Shown here: positions 41,917 to 50,928 of the stretch, in pieces | How the letters are laid out: each line of letters opens with the position of its first letter | Numbering within the stretch: position 1 is the stretch's first letter | NCBI GenBank assembly: GCA_035570235.1 | Contig: DATMML010000052.1 | Span: 26,271-90,270, forward strand | Direction: 5' to 3' | Length of the DNA stretch: 64,000 nucleotides | From: Vicinamibacteria bacterium | Lineage (GTDB): Bacteria; Acidobacteriota; Vicinamibacteria; Fen-336 | Position numbers and translations under genes: made by a program | Notes under the pieces: model-generated | Seen by the model: the letters and a program-made list of their open reading frames with translations, nothing else | The model's database searches: none | What the model was told of the DNA's origin: nothing

Positions 41917-42747
41917 GTGACCCGGCCGCTCGTGAGTCGAGAAGACCTTCTCCCCGTCCTTTCCGCCCACCGGGGCCACGAGGCCCTCCGTGCGGCCTTC
42001 GAGGGGGCGACCGAGCCGGGGGCCTTTCTTTCCCTGCTCGGGCGCTATGTCCAGTTCAACTCCGCCTTCGGGCCGGGCCTCGCCAGCCTGGCCGGCCAGA
42101 TCGCGGCCCGCCAAGGCCTATTCCGCGACCCCGACGAGCCCGTCCACATCCTGGCCGACCGGGCGGCGGAGGTGGCGGCGGACTTCTTCTACGCCGCGGT
42201 CGACGAGTTCGACGACCGCGCCACTCCCTGGCGCGACACCCACCGCACCCTGGCCCAGGCCACCGTGAAGGGGGCGGGGCAGTTCTTCGGATACTCCCCG
42301 GGGCAGCTGAACGACGTGATCCACATCAACCGGGCGACGGAGGCGGCGCAGGCTCGGGTGTGGGAGGGCTACGGCCTGGGAGAACGGCTCGAGCAGCCCC
42401 GGCTCTTCTCCGGGATGGGTTTTCACGTGGGGAGCGAGATCCTGGCCGATGAGGAGTTCGTGATCATCGATCGCGTGCTCCGCGCGCGCCGCCCGGAGCT
42501 CGTGGCCGCCCTCGAGGGCATGCGGCTGGAGATCCTGGGGGAGAAGCACAACGGGTACTACTGGATCCGGATCCACACCGGGGTGGAGGCCGAGCACTTC
42601 GACGCCGCTCTCAAGGGGGTGAATAAGGCCCTCCGTTTCTACTCAGGGGCCCACGAGGCCGAGGAAGTGAAGCACTGGATCCTCGGCGGCTTTGCCCACT
42701 TCGCCCACGTCCAGTCCGAGTTCATGGACTGCCTCCCCGAGCCCTGA
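41917..42747 (+). CDS. Haem-oxygenase-fold protein (iron-containing redox enzyme-like)
   Basis: The 276-residue protein starts at GTG 41917. It is all-helical in character, with HTGVEAEHFDAALKGVNKAL near the C-terminus and FFYAAVDEFDDR in the middle. Spaced His and Glu residues of this kind occur in the haem-oxygenase-like diiron and PqqC/TENA group. I do not recognise a specific enzyme, and the ligand set cannot be confirmed by eye. It is divergent from the coiled-coil/ABC operon and converges on the dipeptidase gene 9 bases away. Confidence 0.6.
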   Translation: MTRPLVSREDLLPVLSAHRGHEALRAAFEGATEPGAFLSLLGRYVQFNSAFGPGLASLAGQIAARQGLFRDPDEPVHILADRAAEVAADFFYAAVDEFDDRATPWRDTHRTLAQATVKGAGQFFGYSPGQLNDVIHINRATEAAQARVWEGYGLGERLEQPRLFSGMGFHVGSEILADEEFVIIDRVLRARRPELVAALEGMRLEILGEKHNGYYWIRIHTGVEAEHFDAALKGVNKALRFYSGAHEAEEVKHWILGGFAHFAHVQSEFMDCLPEP

Positions 42748-42756
42748 CCCGCCCCC

Positions 42757-43398
42757 TCAGCGCGGGGGTGGGGGAGGAAGGGACTCGAAGGGCACGTCGA
42801 GGATGGGATAGCGACGGCAGTCGCGGTGGTTGAAGTGCCACCACTCGTTGCGATCGACCACGAACTCTTCCTTCTCCATGGCCGCCCGCAAAAGGTCGCG
42901 CCGCGCCCTCTGATCCGGGGTGCCGCCCGGGTAGCCGGGCGACGCCCGTGGCGACATCTCGTCGTAGCCGCTCGGCATCTCCACCCCCTGGCCGCTCAGA
43001 AGGTCGAAGAGGGAAAGGTCCACCGCGCAACCGCGGTTGTGGTTCGAGCCCCGAGCGGGGTTGGCCACGAAGGCTCGCTGATCGGGCGGGCTCAGATCCC
43101 AGAAGAGCTTGGTCACGGACCAGGGACGGTAGCCGTCGAAGACCAGAAGCCCGAGCCCCCTGGCCTTTAGGGCGCGGTGGACCCGGAGGAGGGCCTCGGC
43201 CACGGGTCGCTGCAAGAAGGCGCGGGCCTGGGCGTAAACGGCTCGTCTCGCGAGGTTGTCAGGCGTCGCGTAGCGGATGTCGAGCCGCACGGTCGGGTCG
43301 AGGGACACGAGCTCGACGAGATCGGCTCCCCGGGGCGGCTCGGGGGAGGCGCCGGTGACGCCGCACAGAAGAAACGCCAGGCCGTGGAGTACCCCCAT
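42757..43398 (-). CDS. ddpX: D-alanyl-D-alanine dipeptidase, VanX/DdpX type, exported
   Basis: The 213-residue protein has an N-terminal signal peptide (LHGLAFLLCGVTGASP), then the VanX fold. The zinc motif S-x-H-x6-D appears as SNHNRGCAVDLSLFD, and the third ligand and catalytic Glu appear as FVVDRNEWWHFN. The substrate-side FDGYRPWSVTKLFWDL, with the conserved Arg, is also present. It should cleave D-Ala-D-Ala from peptidoglycan turnover in the periplasm. There is no vanA/vanH neighbour, so this is peptide salvage rather than a resistance cassette. Confidence 0.9.
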   Translation of the reverse strand: MGVLHGLAFLLCGVTGASPEPPRGADLVELVSLDPTVRLDIRYATPDNLARRAVYAQARAFLQRPVAEALLRVHRALKARGLGLLVFDGYRPWSVTKLFWDLSPPDQRAFVANPARGSNHNRGCAVDLSLFDLLSGQGVEMPSGYDEMSPRASPGYPGGTPDQRARRDLLRAAMEKEEFVVDRNEWWHFNHRDCRRYPILDVPFESLPPPPPR

Positions 43399-43903
43399 GG
43401 GGGCACGTTAACCCGAAAGCCCAAAAAAGAATCAGAGTCGGCGTCCTCGGCCCCCCCGTCATCTCCGGCCGGGCGTTCGCCACAAGTGGCCGGGTCTCGC
43501 CTGTGTCACGGCTCTTGCTCTTGTCATCTCTGTCGGCGGTGGCGCCGGCTCCCGGGTTCGGCTGCTTGGGTGTGGCTTGGAGTAGACGCTCTTCGATCAA
43601 GAACGAGTCACGACCGTGCCGGTATCCACTTCATGATCAAAGACAACGCTCTTTTGCGTGATACCAGACACATCAAGGAGGGGACTTCCGGCACAAACTC
43701 TCCCTTTAGGAATCGTGCGACAGAAGCCGCTGGTGGTTGAGAGCGCAGTGGGTGACAGATGGGTCGTCCGGAATCGGGTCACCGGCGTCATGGAACCAGC
43801 CAGTTCGGGTGTCCGGCCAACGAGTCGTCAAGGGCTTGCGGTTGGCACGATTCTTGTAATAGTTGACGCCGCCCAAGGGGCGGAGAGTCGGAGGACAAGT
43901 AGA
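43399..43903. other. Intergenic region with sigma-54-like site, no gene recognised
   Basis: These 505 bases lie between divergent genes. Composition is less GC-rich than the neighbours. Open frames crossing it (for example from 43633) lack recognisable domains. The one notable site is the -24/-12 element at 43842-43858. Confidence 0.5.
43842..43858 (+). promoter_or_regulatory. Sigma-54-like -24/-12 promoter
   Basis: TTGGCACGATTCTTGTA matches the consensus TTGGCACG-N4-TTGCA except for T in place of C at -12. The GG and GT doublets are correctly spaced. The start codon at 43904 lies about 46 bases downstream. Confidence 0.45.
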
Positions 43904-44641
43904 ATGACAACGAAGGTGAGAACCGCATCCTTGCTGCTGGCGCTGCTGGCTGCGACCGGCGCCGCCCAAGCCCAGTTCCTGCTGCCGCCCCCACCTCCCC
44001 CCACGGCACCGCTCAAGCTGAAGGTCGGGGACGCCACCGTGTTCGGGGGGGTCGGCTTCACCCTGATGACCACGTCCAACGGCGACACCCTTCGTGTCGA
44101 CCTGGCCCTGGGCCCCATGATGGCCTCCGACAAGGCGATCGCTCTGCAGAAGACCATCGCCGTCTTGGACCCCTGGGGCACTTGGAGAGCCGTCACCTCC
44201 GCCGCCGAGCTCACCTTCCAGCACCTGATTGCTGGCACCTGGCAGACCGTCGATTCGATCTCCAACATCACGGATACGACGGGCGGAGGGACCGTGCTCG
44301 AGACCGCGGGAGCGGCGGTGGACTTCCACATCGACATCGATCCCACGGCCGTCGCCTCCGGCACGAACGCGATGGGGAACCCCTCCTTCCTTTCGGTTTC
44401 CCTCACCGATACGCTCTCCTGGACCTATGCGGTTCAACCGGGCGATACGGCCCAGAGCATTCTGAACCTTTTGCAGGCGTTCCTTGCAACTCAGGGGGGC
44501 GCCGGGGTAACCGTTTCCCGGCCGTCGCTGACCACGATTTCCATAAAGCTCCAGTACAACATCTCGTCCCTCACCTGGAACCTCACCGACACGGGGCTGC
44601 TCTCGCTGTCGCCCACGGTCGCGGGAGTCGTCGACCGCTAG
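43904..44641 (+). CDS. Secreted protein of unknown function
   Basis: ATG 43904 is preceded by GGAGG at 9 bases. The 245-residue product has a signal peptide ending AAQAQ (SLLLALLAATGAAQAQ), a short Pro run (LLPPPPPPTAP), then a domain with alternating beta-type strands (KVGDATVFGGVGFTLMTTSN; LSWTYAVQPGDTAQSILNLL; VSRPSLTTISIKLQYNI). No cysteine or enzyme motif stands out. I do not recognise the family. A sigma-54-like site lies upstream, and the propeller-GGDEF sensor gene follows 119 bases downstream. Confidence 0.7.
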   Translation: MTTKVRTASLLLALLAATGAAQAQFLLPPPPPPTAPLKLKVGDATVFGGVGFTLMTTSNGDTLRVDLALGPMMASDKAIALQKTIAVLDPWGTWRAVTSAAELTFQHLIAGTWQTVDSISNITDTTGGGTVLETAGAAVDFHIDIDPTAVASGTNAMGNPSFLSVSLTDTLSWTYAVQPGDTAQSILNLLQAFLATQGGAGVTVSRPSLTTISIKLQYNISSLTWNLTDTGLLSLSPTVAGVVDR

Positions 44642-44721
44642 GATCCCAGGCCCCGCCCCCGGGGCCCCCAGACCTCCGCTCCGCCCGGTTCGGCTTGCCC
44701 TCCGCAGCGAAGGGGGGAGGT

Positions 44722-44739
44722 TTGGCATCCTCGGTGCTA
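44722..44739 (+). promoter_or_regulatory. Sigma-54-like -24/-12 promoter
   Basis: TTGGCATCCTCGGTGCTA has GG and GC with the 12-base offset required for sigma-54 and the flanking TTGGCA and TGCTA bases. A transcript starting about 12 bases after GC would have only about a 12-base leader before ATG 44761. A second, similar site lies 880 bases upstream. Confidence 0.45.
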
Positions 44740-44760
44740 TGATTCGCGGACGGTTCTGCG

Positions 44761-47697
44761 ATGACGCGCGGTGCACGGTGGATAGCCGGACTGGGTTTGC
44801 TGGTCTGGGCCCGGGCGGGGCCCGCGCTGGCCCTAGATCCGAAGCTCTTTATTACCCAATACGGGCACAGGGTCTGGACGGTCGAGCAGGGCCTTCCCCA
44901 GAACTCCGTCTCCGCCATCCTCCAAACGCGTGACGGCCACCTTTGGTTCGGGACCCAGGAGGGGCTCGTCCGCTTCGACGGCGTCCGCTTCGTGGTGTTC
45001 GATCAGAAGAACACCCCCGCCTTCAAGGACCCCCGCGCCAACACCCTTTACGAGGACCGGGAAGGCAGCCTCTGGATCGGGACTAAGAGCGGAGGCGTGG
45101 TCCGCTTCCAGGCCGGTGTCTTCACCCTCTACGACAAGTCCTCCGGCCTCCCGCACAACGCGGTCCGGTCGATCTACGAGGACCAGAGGGGGCGCCTCTG
45201 GGTGGGGACGGAGGGCGGGCTCAGCCGCTTCGAGGAAGGCCGGTTCACCTCCCCCCCGGGCCTGAACGCACGCCCCTACGTGGTCATGGCCATGGCGGAG
45301 GCCGAAGGGGGGCTCTGGATCGGCACGGACGGGGACGGCCTGCTGCGGTTGACGGACGCAATCGAGGTCTACACCAAGAAACAGGGTCTGTCGAGTGACC
45401 AGGTGCGCTCGTTGCACGTGGGCCGCGACGGGACCCTCTGGATCGGGACCCGGGGCGGGCTCGACCGGTTCAAGGCGGGTCATCTGACGTCCGTGCGGCC
45501 GCCTCGGGCAGCCTGGGACGCGGTGGTGGCCCTGCAGGAGGATCGGGACGGCAACCTCTGGGTGGGGATGCGGGGCGGCGGCCTTTTGCGGCGCAACGAC
45601 GCGGGGTGGAGCGCGTTCGCGGAGAAGGATGGCCTGTCCAGCAACGTTGTTCTCTCCGTCTACGAAGACCGCGAGGGCAGCCTGTGGATCGGAACCGAGG
45701 GCGCCGGGCTCAACCGCCTGCGGGACGTCAACTTCACGAGCTGGGGCAAGCCGGAAGGGCTGGCCCACGAGATGCTGGTGCCGATCTACGAAGACCGGGA
45801 GGGCACCCTCTGGATGGGGAGCTACGGCGGCGGGTTGCACCGGTTCCGAGGGGGCAAGTTCGTTGCCTACACGACCCAACAGGGGCTCTCGAGCAACCTT
45901 GTTTTTTCGATCGAAGGAGACCGGCAGGGCAATCTCTGGATTGGCACCGACGGGGGAGGGCTCAACCGGCTCCGGGACGGTGCCTTCAGCCATTACGGCA
46001 CGCGGGAAGGCCTGGCCAACGATCGCGTGATCGCCATCCTGGAGGATCGGGAGGGAAGTCTTTGGATCGGCACGTACGGAGGCGGGCTCTGCCGCCTCCG
46101 GAACGGTCAGTTCACTACCTTCGGGCGTGGCCAGGGCCTCTCCAGCGAGCTGGTGTTATCCCTTTCGGAAGATAAGACGGGTCGGCTCTGGGTGGGCACC
46201 GACGGGGGAGGCTTGAACGTCTTCGAGGCCGGTCACTTCAAGGCCTACACCACCGAGCAGGGCCTCGCCCACAACACCGTCTTCCGCGTCTATGAGGATG
46301 CGGAGGGAACGCTCTGGATCGCGACCTACGGCGGCCTGAGCCGCTTCCGAGACGGCAAGCTCACGAGCGTGACGCGCAAGGAAGGCCTCTTCGATGAGCG
46401 GATCTTCCAAGTCCTCGAGGATGACAACGGCAGCCTCTGGATGAGCGGAAACAAGGGGATCTTTCGGGTGGCCAAGAAAGACTTGGATGCTTTCGCGGCC
46501 GGACGCAGCAAGTCCGTGGGCTTCGTGGCCTACGGAGCCGCGGACGGTATGAGAAGCAGCGAGTGCAACGGGAACTCGCAGCCCGCGGGGTGGAAGGCCC
46601 GGGACGGCACGCTCTGGTTCCCCACTACCCGGGGGGCGGTCCAGGTGGACCCCGACCGTATCCGCGTCAATCAGCAGCCCCCTCCCGTCGCCATCGAAGA
46701 GGTGGCGATCGACAAGGTCGGCTACCGATCCGCGGAGACCCCCCTCGTGGCCCCCGGCCGGGGAGAGATCGAGATCCACTACGCGGGGTTGAGCTTCCTC
46801 GAGCCGGAGAAGGTCCGCTTCAAGTACCGGCTGGAGGGCTTCGATCAGGGCTGGGTGGACGCGGGCTCCCGCCGGGTGGCCTACTACACGAACATCCCGC
46901 CCGGCCGGTACCTGTTCCGCGTGGCCGCCGCCAACAACGACGGGGTCTGGAACGAGGCCGGCGCCTCCTTCGCCTTCGTGCTGCGGCCGCACTTCTACGA
47001 GGCCCTCTGGTTCTACGTGCTCGGCATCATCGGCACGGTCTTCCTGGCCGGCGCCGCCTACTGGATCCGGATCAGCCGCCTGGCCGTCCGCGAGCAGCGC
47101 CTGGCCGCCCTCGTCTCCGACCGCACGCGGGAGCTGGAACAGGCGAACCAGATGCTGACCCGCTTCTCCTACCTGGATGCGGTGACGGGGGTCGCCAATC
47201 GCCGCAACTTCGACGCCTGCTTGGAGCTGGAGTGGCGGCGGGTGCGCCGGGAGGGCGTGCCCCTCTCCCTGCTCATGGTCGACATCGACCACTTCAAGAT
47301 CTTCAATGACACCTTTGGTCATCAGCAGGGCGACGAGTGCCTGAAGTCGGTCGCGCAGACTCTAAGGCGTAGCCTCCACCGCCCCGGCGACCTCTGCGCC
47401 CGCTACGGGGGCGAGGAATTCGGGGTGATCCTGCCCGGGACGGACATCGAGGGCGCGGTGGCGGTGGCGGAGGGCCTGCGGGGCGCCGTGGAGGCCATGG
47501 CCATCGTGCAGGAGGACGGCGAGCCCGGGGTGGTCACGGTCAGCGTGGGGGTGGCGGGGGCGCAGCCCGGCGACGAGGCCTCTTTGGAGTCGCTGCTCCG
47601 AGCGGCCGACAAGGCGCTCTATGACGCGAAGCGGTCGGGCCGGAACCGGGTCGGCCTCGCCCCCCCGCTGGAGCCGGCCGCCCCGCGCCCGGCCTAG
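44761..47697 (+). CDS. Two-component-propeller sensor diguanylate cyclase (Reg_prop, Y_Y_Y, TM, GGDEF)
   Basis: The 978-residue protein has a signal peptide, then 14 LWIGT-type blade motifs, enough for two seven-bladed propellers (about 25-620). A Y_Y_Y domain follows (about 640-745; FLEPEKVRFKYRLEGFDQGW), then one membrane segment (FYVLGIIGTVFLAGAAYWI), a coiled coil and a GGDEF domain (about 800-965). The active site reads ARYGGEEFGVILPG, with an RPGD inhibitory site five residues before it, so it should be an active, product-inhibited cyclase. It senses an unknown periplasmic signal. There is no histidine kinase domain, unlike many propeller sensors. Confidence 0.93.
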   Translation: MTRGARWIAGLGLLVWARAGPALALDPKLFITQYGHRVWTVEQGLPQNSVSAILQTRDGHLWFGTQEGLVRFDGVRFVVFDQKNTPAFKDPRANTLYEDREGSLWIGTKSGGVVRFQAGVFTLYDKSSGLPHNAVRSIYEDQRGRLWVGTEGGLSRFEEGRFTSPPGLNARPYVVMAMAEAEGGLWIGTDGDGLLRLTDAIEVYTKKQGLSSDQVRSLHVGRDGTLWIGTRGGLDRFKAGHLTSVRPPRAAWDAVVALQEDRDGNLWVGMRGGGLLRRNDAGWSAFAEKDGLSSNVVLSVYEDREGSLWIGTEGAGLNRLRDVNFTSWGKPEGLAHEMLVPIYEDREGTLWMGSYGGGLHRFRGGKFVAYTTQQGLSSNLVFSIEGDRQGNLWIGTDGGGLNRLRDGAFSHYGTREGLANDRVIAILEDREGSLWIGTYGGGLCRLRNGQFTTFGRGQGLSSELVLSLSEDKTGRLWVGTDGGGLNVFEAGHFKAYTTEQGLAHNTVFRVYEDAEGTLWIATYGGLSRFRDGKLTSVTRKEGLFDERIFQVLEDDNGSLWMSGNKGIFRVAKKDLDAFAAGRSKSVGFVAYGAADGMRSSECNGNSQPAGWKARDGTLWFPTTRGAVQVDPDRIRVNQQPPPVAIEEVAIDKVGYRSAETPLVAPGRGEIEIHYAGLSFLEPEKVRFKYRLEGFDQGWVDAGSRRVAYYTNIPPGRYLFRVAAANNDGVWNEAGASFAFVLRPHFYEALWFYVLGIIGTVFLAGAAYWIRISRLAVREQRLAALVSDRTRELEQANQMLTRFSYLDAVTGVANRRNFDACLELEWRRVRREGVPLSLLMVDIDHFKIFNDTFGHQQGDECLKSVAQTLRRSLHRPGDLCARYGGEEFGVILPGTDIEGAVAVAEGLRGAVEAMAIVQEDGEPGVVTVSVGVAGAQPGDEASLESLLRAADKALYDAKRSGRNRVGLAPPLEPAAPRPA

Positions 47698-47901
47698 AGG
47701 AGCCGACCGCGGGCCCCGGACCTGGAACCGAGGGACCAAGGTGCCTGCGCGTCGAGACGCCCCGGGTGCGATCACCCTTCGACCAAGTAGAGCCCCAAGG
47801 GCGAAGGAACGACGTCTCTACCCCGTCGAAGGTCGCCAGAGGCTCTCCTCGGTTGTCAAAGTCTCTGAGTGAAGCCGCTCCCAAATAGTTGCGGAGGAGA
47901 A

Positions 47902-48711
47902 ATGTCGATCGCCGAATTCACAGTGCTGGCGCTATTTGGCGCCCTGGTGCAGCAAGCCGAGACCCGAGAGACCAAGCCCGCGGCCGAGACGCGCCAATGG
48001 TTCGAGACTGTCGAACAGCGTCTGATGAATGCGGTCGGATCGGGCGACAAGAGCGTCTGGGAGCGGGTCATGGATCCCTCCTGCGTCGTCACCTCGGAGG
48101 AGGGGCAGGTGATGACTCGGCAGGAGTTTCTCGATGACCTGCGCCCGCTACCCCCGGGGCTGACGGGCGACATCGCGGTAAAGGACCTGACGGTGCAGGA
48201 GTTCCCTGCCTTCGCGGTCGTCCGGTACCTGGCCGACGAGCGGGAAACCGTCTTCGGCCAGGCGCTCACGACCCAGTACCGCGTCACCGACACCTTCCGG
48301 CGTGACCGCGACAACTGGTGGATGGTGGCGTCCCATACCGCCGTGGTGACCCGCGACCCACCCTCCCAGGTCGTCTCGGCCGCTCACTGGCCGAGTTTTG
48401 TCGGGACGTATCAACTGCTCCCCGACGGCTGGACCTTCACCGTCGAGTTGCGCCAGGGCCGGCTGTACGGCGGACGCGATCCGAAGAATCTCGGACTCTT
48501 CGTCCCGCTGACTCCGGACGCCTTCGTGCTCTCGGGCCGACTTGGTGAATGGCTGTTCGTCGCGGAGCCAGGCGAAGCGGCCAGGATCGTCAGCTTCCGC
48601 AAGTTCGAGCCGCTGGTGTGGACCCGGGTAGGCCTTTCGGGGCGCTCAGGGGGCGTTCTCGAAAAGACTTCAGGGGGCATCAGCACCGACAACGGAAGCG
48701 CCAGAAACTGA
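47902..48711 (+). CDS. NTF2/SnoaL-like (DUF4440-type) protein with C-terminal beta domain
   Basis: ATG 47902 follows GGAGGAG closely; the product has 269 residues. The N-terminus (FTVLALFGALVQQAE) may be a weak signal peptide. Residues about 30-150 show the NTF2-like pattern: WFETVEQRLMNAVGSGDKSV, DPSCVVTSEEGQVMTRQEFL, then strands DNWWMVASHTAVVTRD. The last 100 residues (SFVGTYQLLPDGWTFTVELR) look like a small beta-barrel found after such domains in stress proteins. No catalytic assignment is possible. It is a single gene between the sensor cyclase and the methyltransferase. Confidence 0.72.
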   Translation: MSIAEFTVLALFGALVQQAETRETKPAAETRQWFETVEQRLMNAVGSGDKSVWERVMDPSCVVTSEEGQVMTRQEFLDDLRPLPPGLTGDIAVKDLTVQEFPAFAVVRYLADERETVFGQALTTQYRVTDTFRRDRDNWWMVASHTAVVTRDPPSQVVSAAHWPSFVGTYQLLPDGWTFTVELRQGRLYGGRDPKNLGLFVPLTPDAFVLSGRLGEWLFVAEPGEAARIVSFRKFEPLVWTRVGLSGRSGGVLEKTSGGISTDNGSARN

Positions 48712-48822
48712 CGTAGCGCTGACGAGTTCCGCTTATTATCTGGGCGGCATGGCCCAGAAGAGTCGCCTCCCGCTCGCAGCTCAGGGCTCGGCGCAACGCG
48801 CCCTCGTCGCGGACCCCCGGGC

Positions 48823-50928
48823 GTGAGCCCGCGCGGGTGGCTTGCCGCGATCCGGGAATGGATGGGCGTCGGGGGGGCGCGGCCCTCGCCCCCGCCCCCG
48901 ACGCCGCCCCGCCCCCCCGCCCTGGCGGAAGAGGAGCTGCTGGCCCGGGCCGAGGAGTTCAACCGCCATGCGGAGGTCTACTGGCAGGACGTGCGCGACG
49001 AGCCCTCGGGCCGCGCCCACGTCCTGAACAAACCGTTTGCGAGCGTGGCCGACGCCCCCGGAGTGCTCTACCGTCTGGGGCTCGCCCTCTCGGAGTTGGA
49101 CCTCGGCCTCGGGCACACGGTCCTCGACTTCGGGGCTGGGAGCTGCTGGCTCTCCTCCTGCTTGAACCGCCTCGGGTGCCGCACCATCGCCCTCGACGTC
49201 AGCCCCACCGCGCTCGAGCTGGGCCGCGAGCTGTTCCGGCTGGACAGCCGCCACCGCCCCCAGCTGGAGCCCCGGTTCCTGCCCTACGACGGACACCGCA
49301 TCCCCCTCCCCGACGCTTCCGTGGACCGGGTGATCTGCTTTGACGCCTTCCATCACGTCCCCAACCAGGACGAGGTGCTCTCCGAGATCCATCGCGTCCT
49401 CCGCGGGGGCGGGCGGGCAGTCCTGGCCGAGCCCGGCGAGGGCCATTCCCACGGCGAGCTCTCGCTCTTCGAGGTCGGGCGTTGCGGCGTGCTCGAGAAC
49501 GAGCTGGAGGTGGGCGAGCTGGACGAGCGGGCCCGCCGCGCCGGCTTCACGGACGTGCGGCTCAAGCCCTACCCCGACCCCGACACCCTCGCCCTGAGCG
49601 CCAACGACTACCGGCGGCTTCTGGAGGGGGATCTCGCCGTCTTTCCCCTGCGCGCGCTCCAGGAGAGTCTCCGCCGCTTCTTCTTGGTGACTCTGATGAA
49701 GGGGGAGCCGGTGCGGGACAGCCGCAACCCGGGGCGGCTCGCGGCCGAGATCCGGCGCCGCGGGCCCGAGGGGGCCTTGCGGGGACGCGGAGGGGCCCTG
49801 CTCGAGCTGCCGCTCACGGTGCGCAACACCGGCGACACCCATTGGCGGCACCAAGTGGACGAAGTGGGTGGTTACGTCATGTTGGCCGGACACCTCCTCG
49901 ACCCCGACGGCCGCCTCCTGCGCCAGGGCTTCTTCCGGACCCCGCTGCCGGGCCCGGTGTCGCCGGGGGCGGAGGTGGATCTCGTGGCCGAGGTGCCCTT
50001 GCCCGCGGAGCTGGGGCGTTACCTCCTGCGGATGGACCTCGTCGACGAGCGCCTCATGTGGTTCAGCCAGGCGGGCTCGCCCACCCTCGACCTGGCCCTG
50101 CAGGTGGACGCCCTCGCCCCGGGTACCGATCCCGAGGGCCTGCGCGCTCTGCTCTCGGCCTCCGTGCCCGCGGGCGGTCTGCGGGCCGCGGCCGGGGTGC
50201 TCGTGACCTTCCCGGTGCGGCTGTCGAACCGGGGCCGGGAGGCCTGGCCGAACGCGCCCGAGCCCCGCCCGGGCTCGGTGAGTCTGGCCGGGCACCTGCT
50301 GGACGGTCAAGGCGAGGTGATTACCCGCGACGTCCTCCACCTCGCGCTCCCCCGGCCGGTCGCGCCGGGTGAGGGGGTGGAGATGGACTGCGTTTTTCGC
50401 GCCCCCGTGGCCCCCGGCCGCTATCGACTGAAGCTGGACCTCGTGATGGAGCTCGTCTGCTGGTTCGAGCAGCGGGGCTCCTCACCCCTGGAGGTGGACC
50501 TTCTGGTCACGGAGGAAGCCCCCGACAGCACGAACCCCGGCCTCCTGCGCGCGATGATCGAGCTCGCGGAAGCCGCGCCCCCCCGCGCCCGTCCCCAAGC
50601 CCGTCTGTCCGTCCGCGTGCGTCTGACCAACATGGGCAACACGCTTTGGCGCTGCCGACCTCCGGGGGGGCGAGGACAGGTGGCGCTGGGCGGTCACCTC
50701 CTGGACGAGCGTCGGGAAGTGCTGGCACAGGATCACTGGCGCACGCCCCTGCCCCGGGACGTTCCCCCCGGCGACCGCCTGGAGATCCGGGCCGAGGTCG
50801 AGGTGCCCTCGGCCCCGGGCCGCTACGCGCTCGAGCTGGACATGGTGGACGAGGGCATCGCCTGGTTCGGCTCCCTGGGCTCACCCACGCTGCAGATCCC
50901 GTTCGAGGTCGCAGGGGGCCCGCTATAG
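48823..50928 (+). CDS. Methyltransferase with three tandem Wzt/NBR1-like beta-sandwich repeats
   Basis: The 701-residue protein starts at GTG 48823. Residues about 85-230 are a class I methyltransferase (VLDFGAGSCWLSSCLNRLGC; ALDVSPTALELGR; ICFDAFHHVPNQDEVLSEIH). Residues about 315-701 contain three repeats of about 130 residues, each with LPLTVRNTGDTHW or similar, a GHLLD turn, and a closing GRYLLRMDLVDERLMWF-type strand pair. The repeats resemble the C-terminal glycan-binding domain of Wzt-type ABC proteins and the NBR1 Ig-like domain. This suggests recognition of a polysaccharide whose end is methylated, which is inference. The 3' end overlaps the convergent pxp gene by 6 bases. Confidence 0.82.
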   Translation: MSPRGWLAAIREWMGVGGARPSPPPPTPPRPPALAEEELLARAEEFNRHAEVYWQDVRDEPSGRAHVLNKPFASVADAPGVLYRLGLALSELDLGLGHTVLDFGAGSCWLSSCLNRLGCRTIALDVSPTALELGRELFRLDSRHRPQLEPRFLPYDGHRIPLPDASVDRVICFDAFHHVPNQDEVLSEIHRVLRGGGRAVLAEPGEGHSHGELSLFEVGRCGVLENELEVGELDERARRAGFTDVRLKPYPDPDTLALSANDYRRLLEGDLAVFPLRALQESLRRFFLVTLMKGEPVRDSRNPGRLAAEIRRRGPEGALRGRGGALLELPLTVRNTGDTHWRHQVDEVGGYVMLAGHLLDPDGRLLRQGFFRTPLPGPVSPGAEVDLVAEVPLPAELGRYLLRMDLVDERLMWFSQAGSPTLDLALQVDALAPGTDPEGLRALLSASVPAGGLRAAAGVLVTFPVRLSNRGREAWPNAPEPRPGSVSLAGHLLDGQGEVITRDVLHLALPRPVAPGEGVEMDCVFRAPVAPGRYRLKLDLVMELVCWFEQRGSSPLEVDLLVTEEAPDSTNPGLLRAMIELAEAAPPRARPQARLSVRVRLTNMGNTLWRCRPPGGRGQVALGGHLLDERREVLAQDHWRTPLPRDVPPGDRLEIRAEVEVPSAPGRYALELDMVDEGIAWFGSLGSPTLQIPFEVAGGPL

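Noticed and set aside
42757..43398. Possible vancomycin-resistance cassette (VanX-like)
   Set aside because: No vanH, vanA, vanR or vanS neighbours; exported DdpX-type dipeptidases are ordinary peptidoglycan-turnover enzymes.
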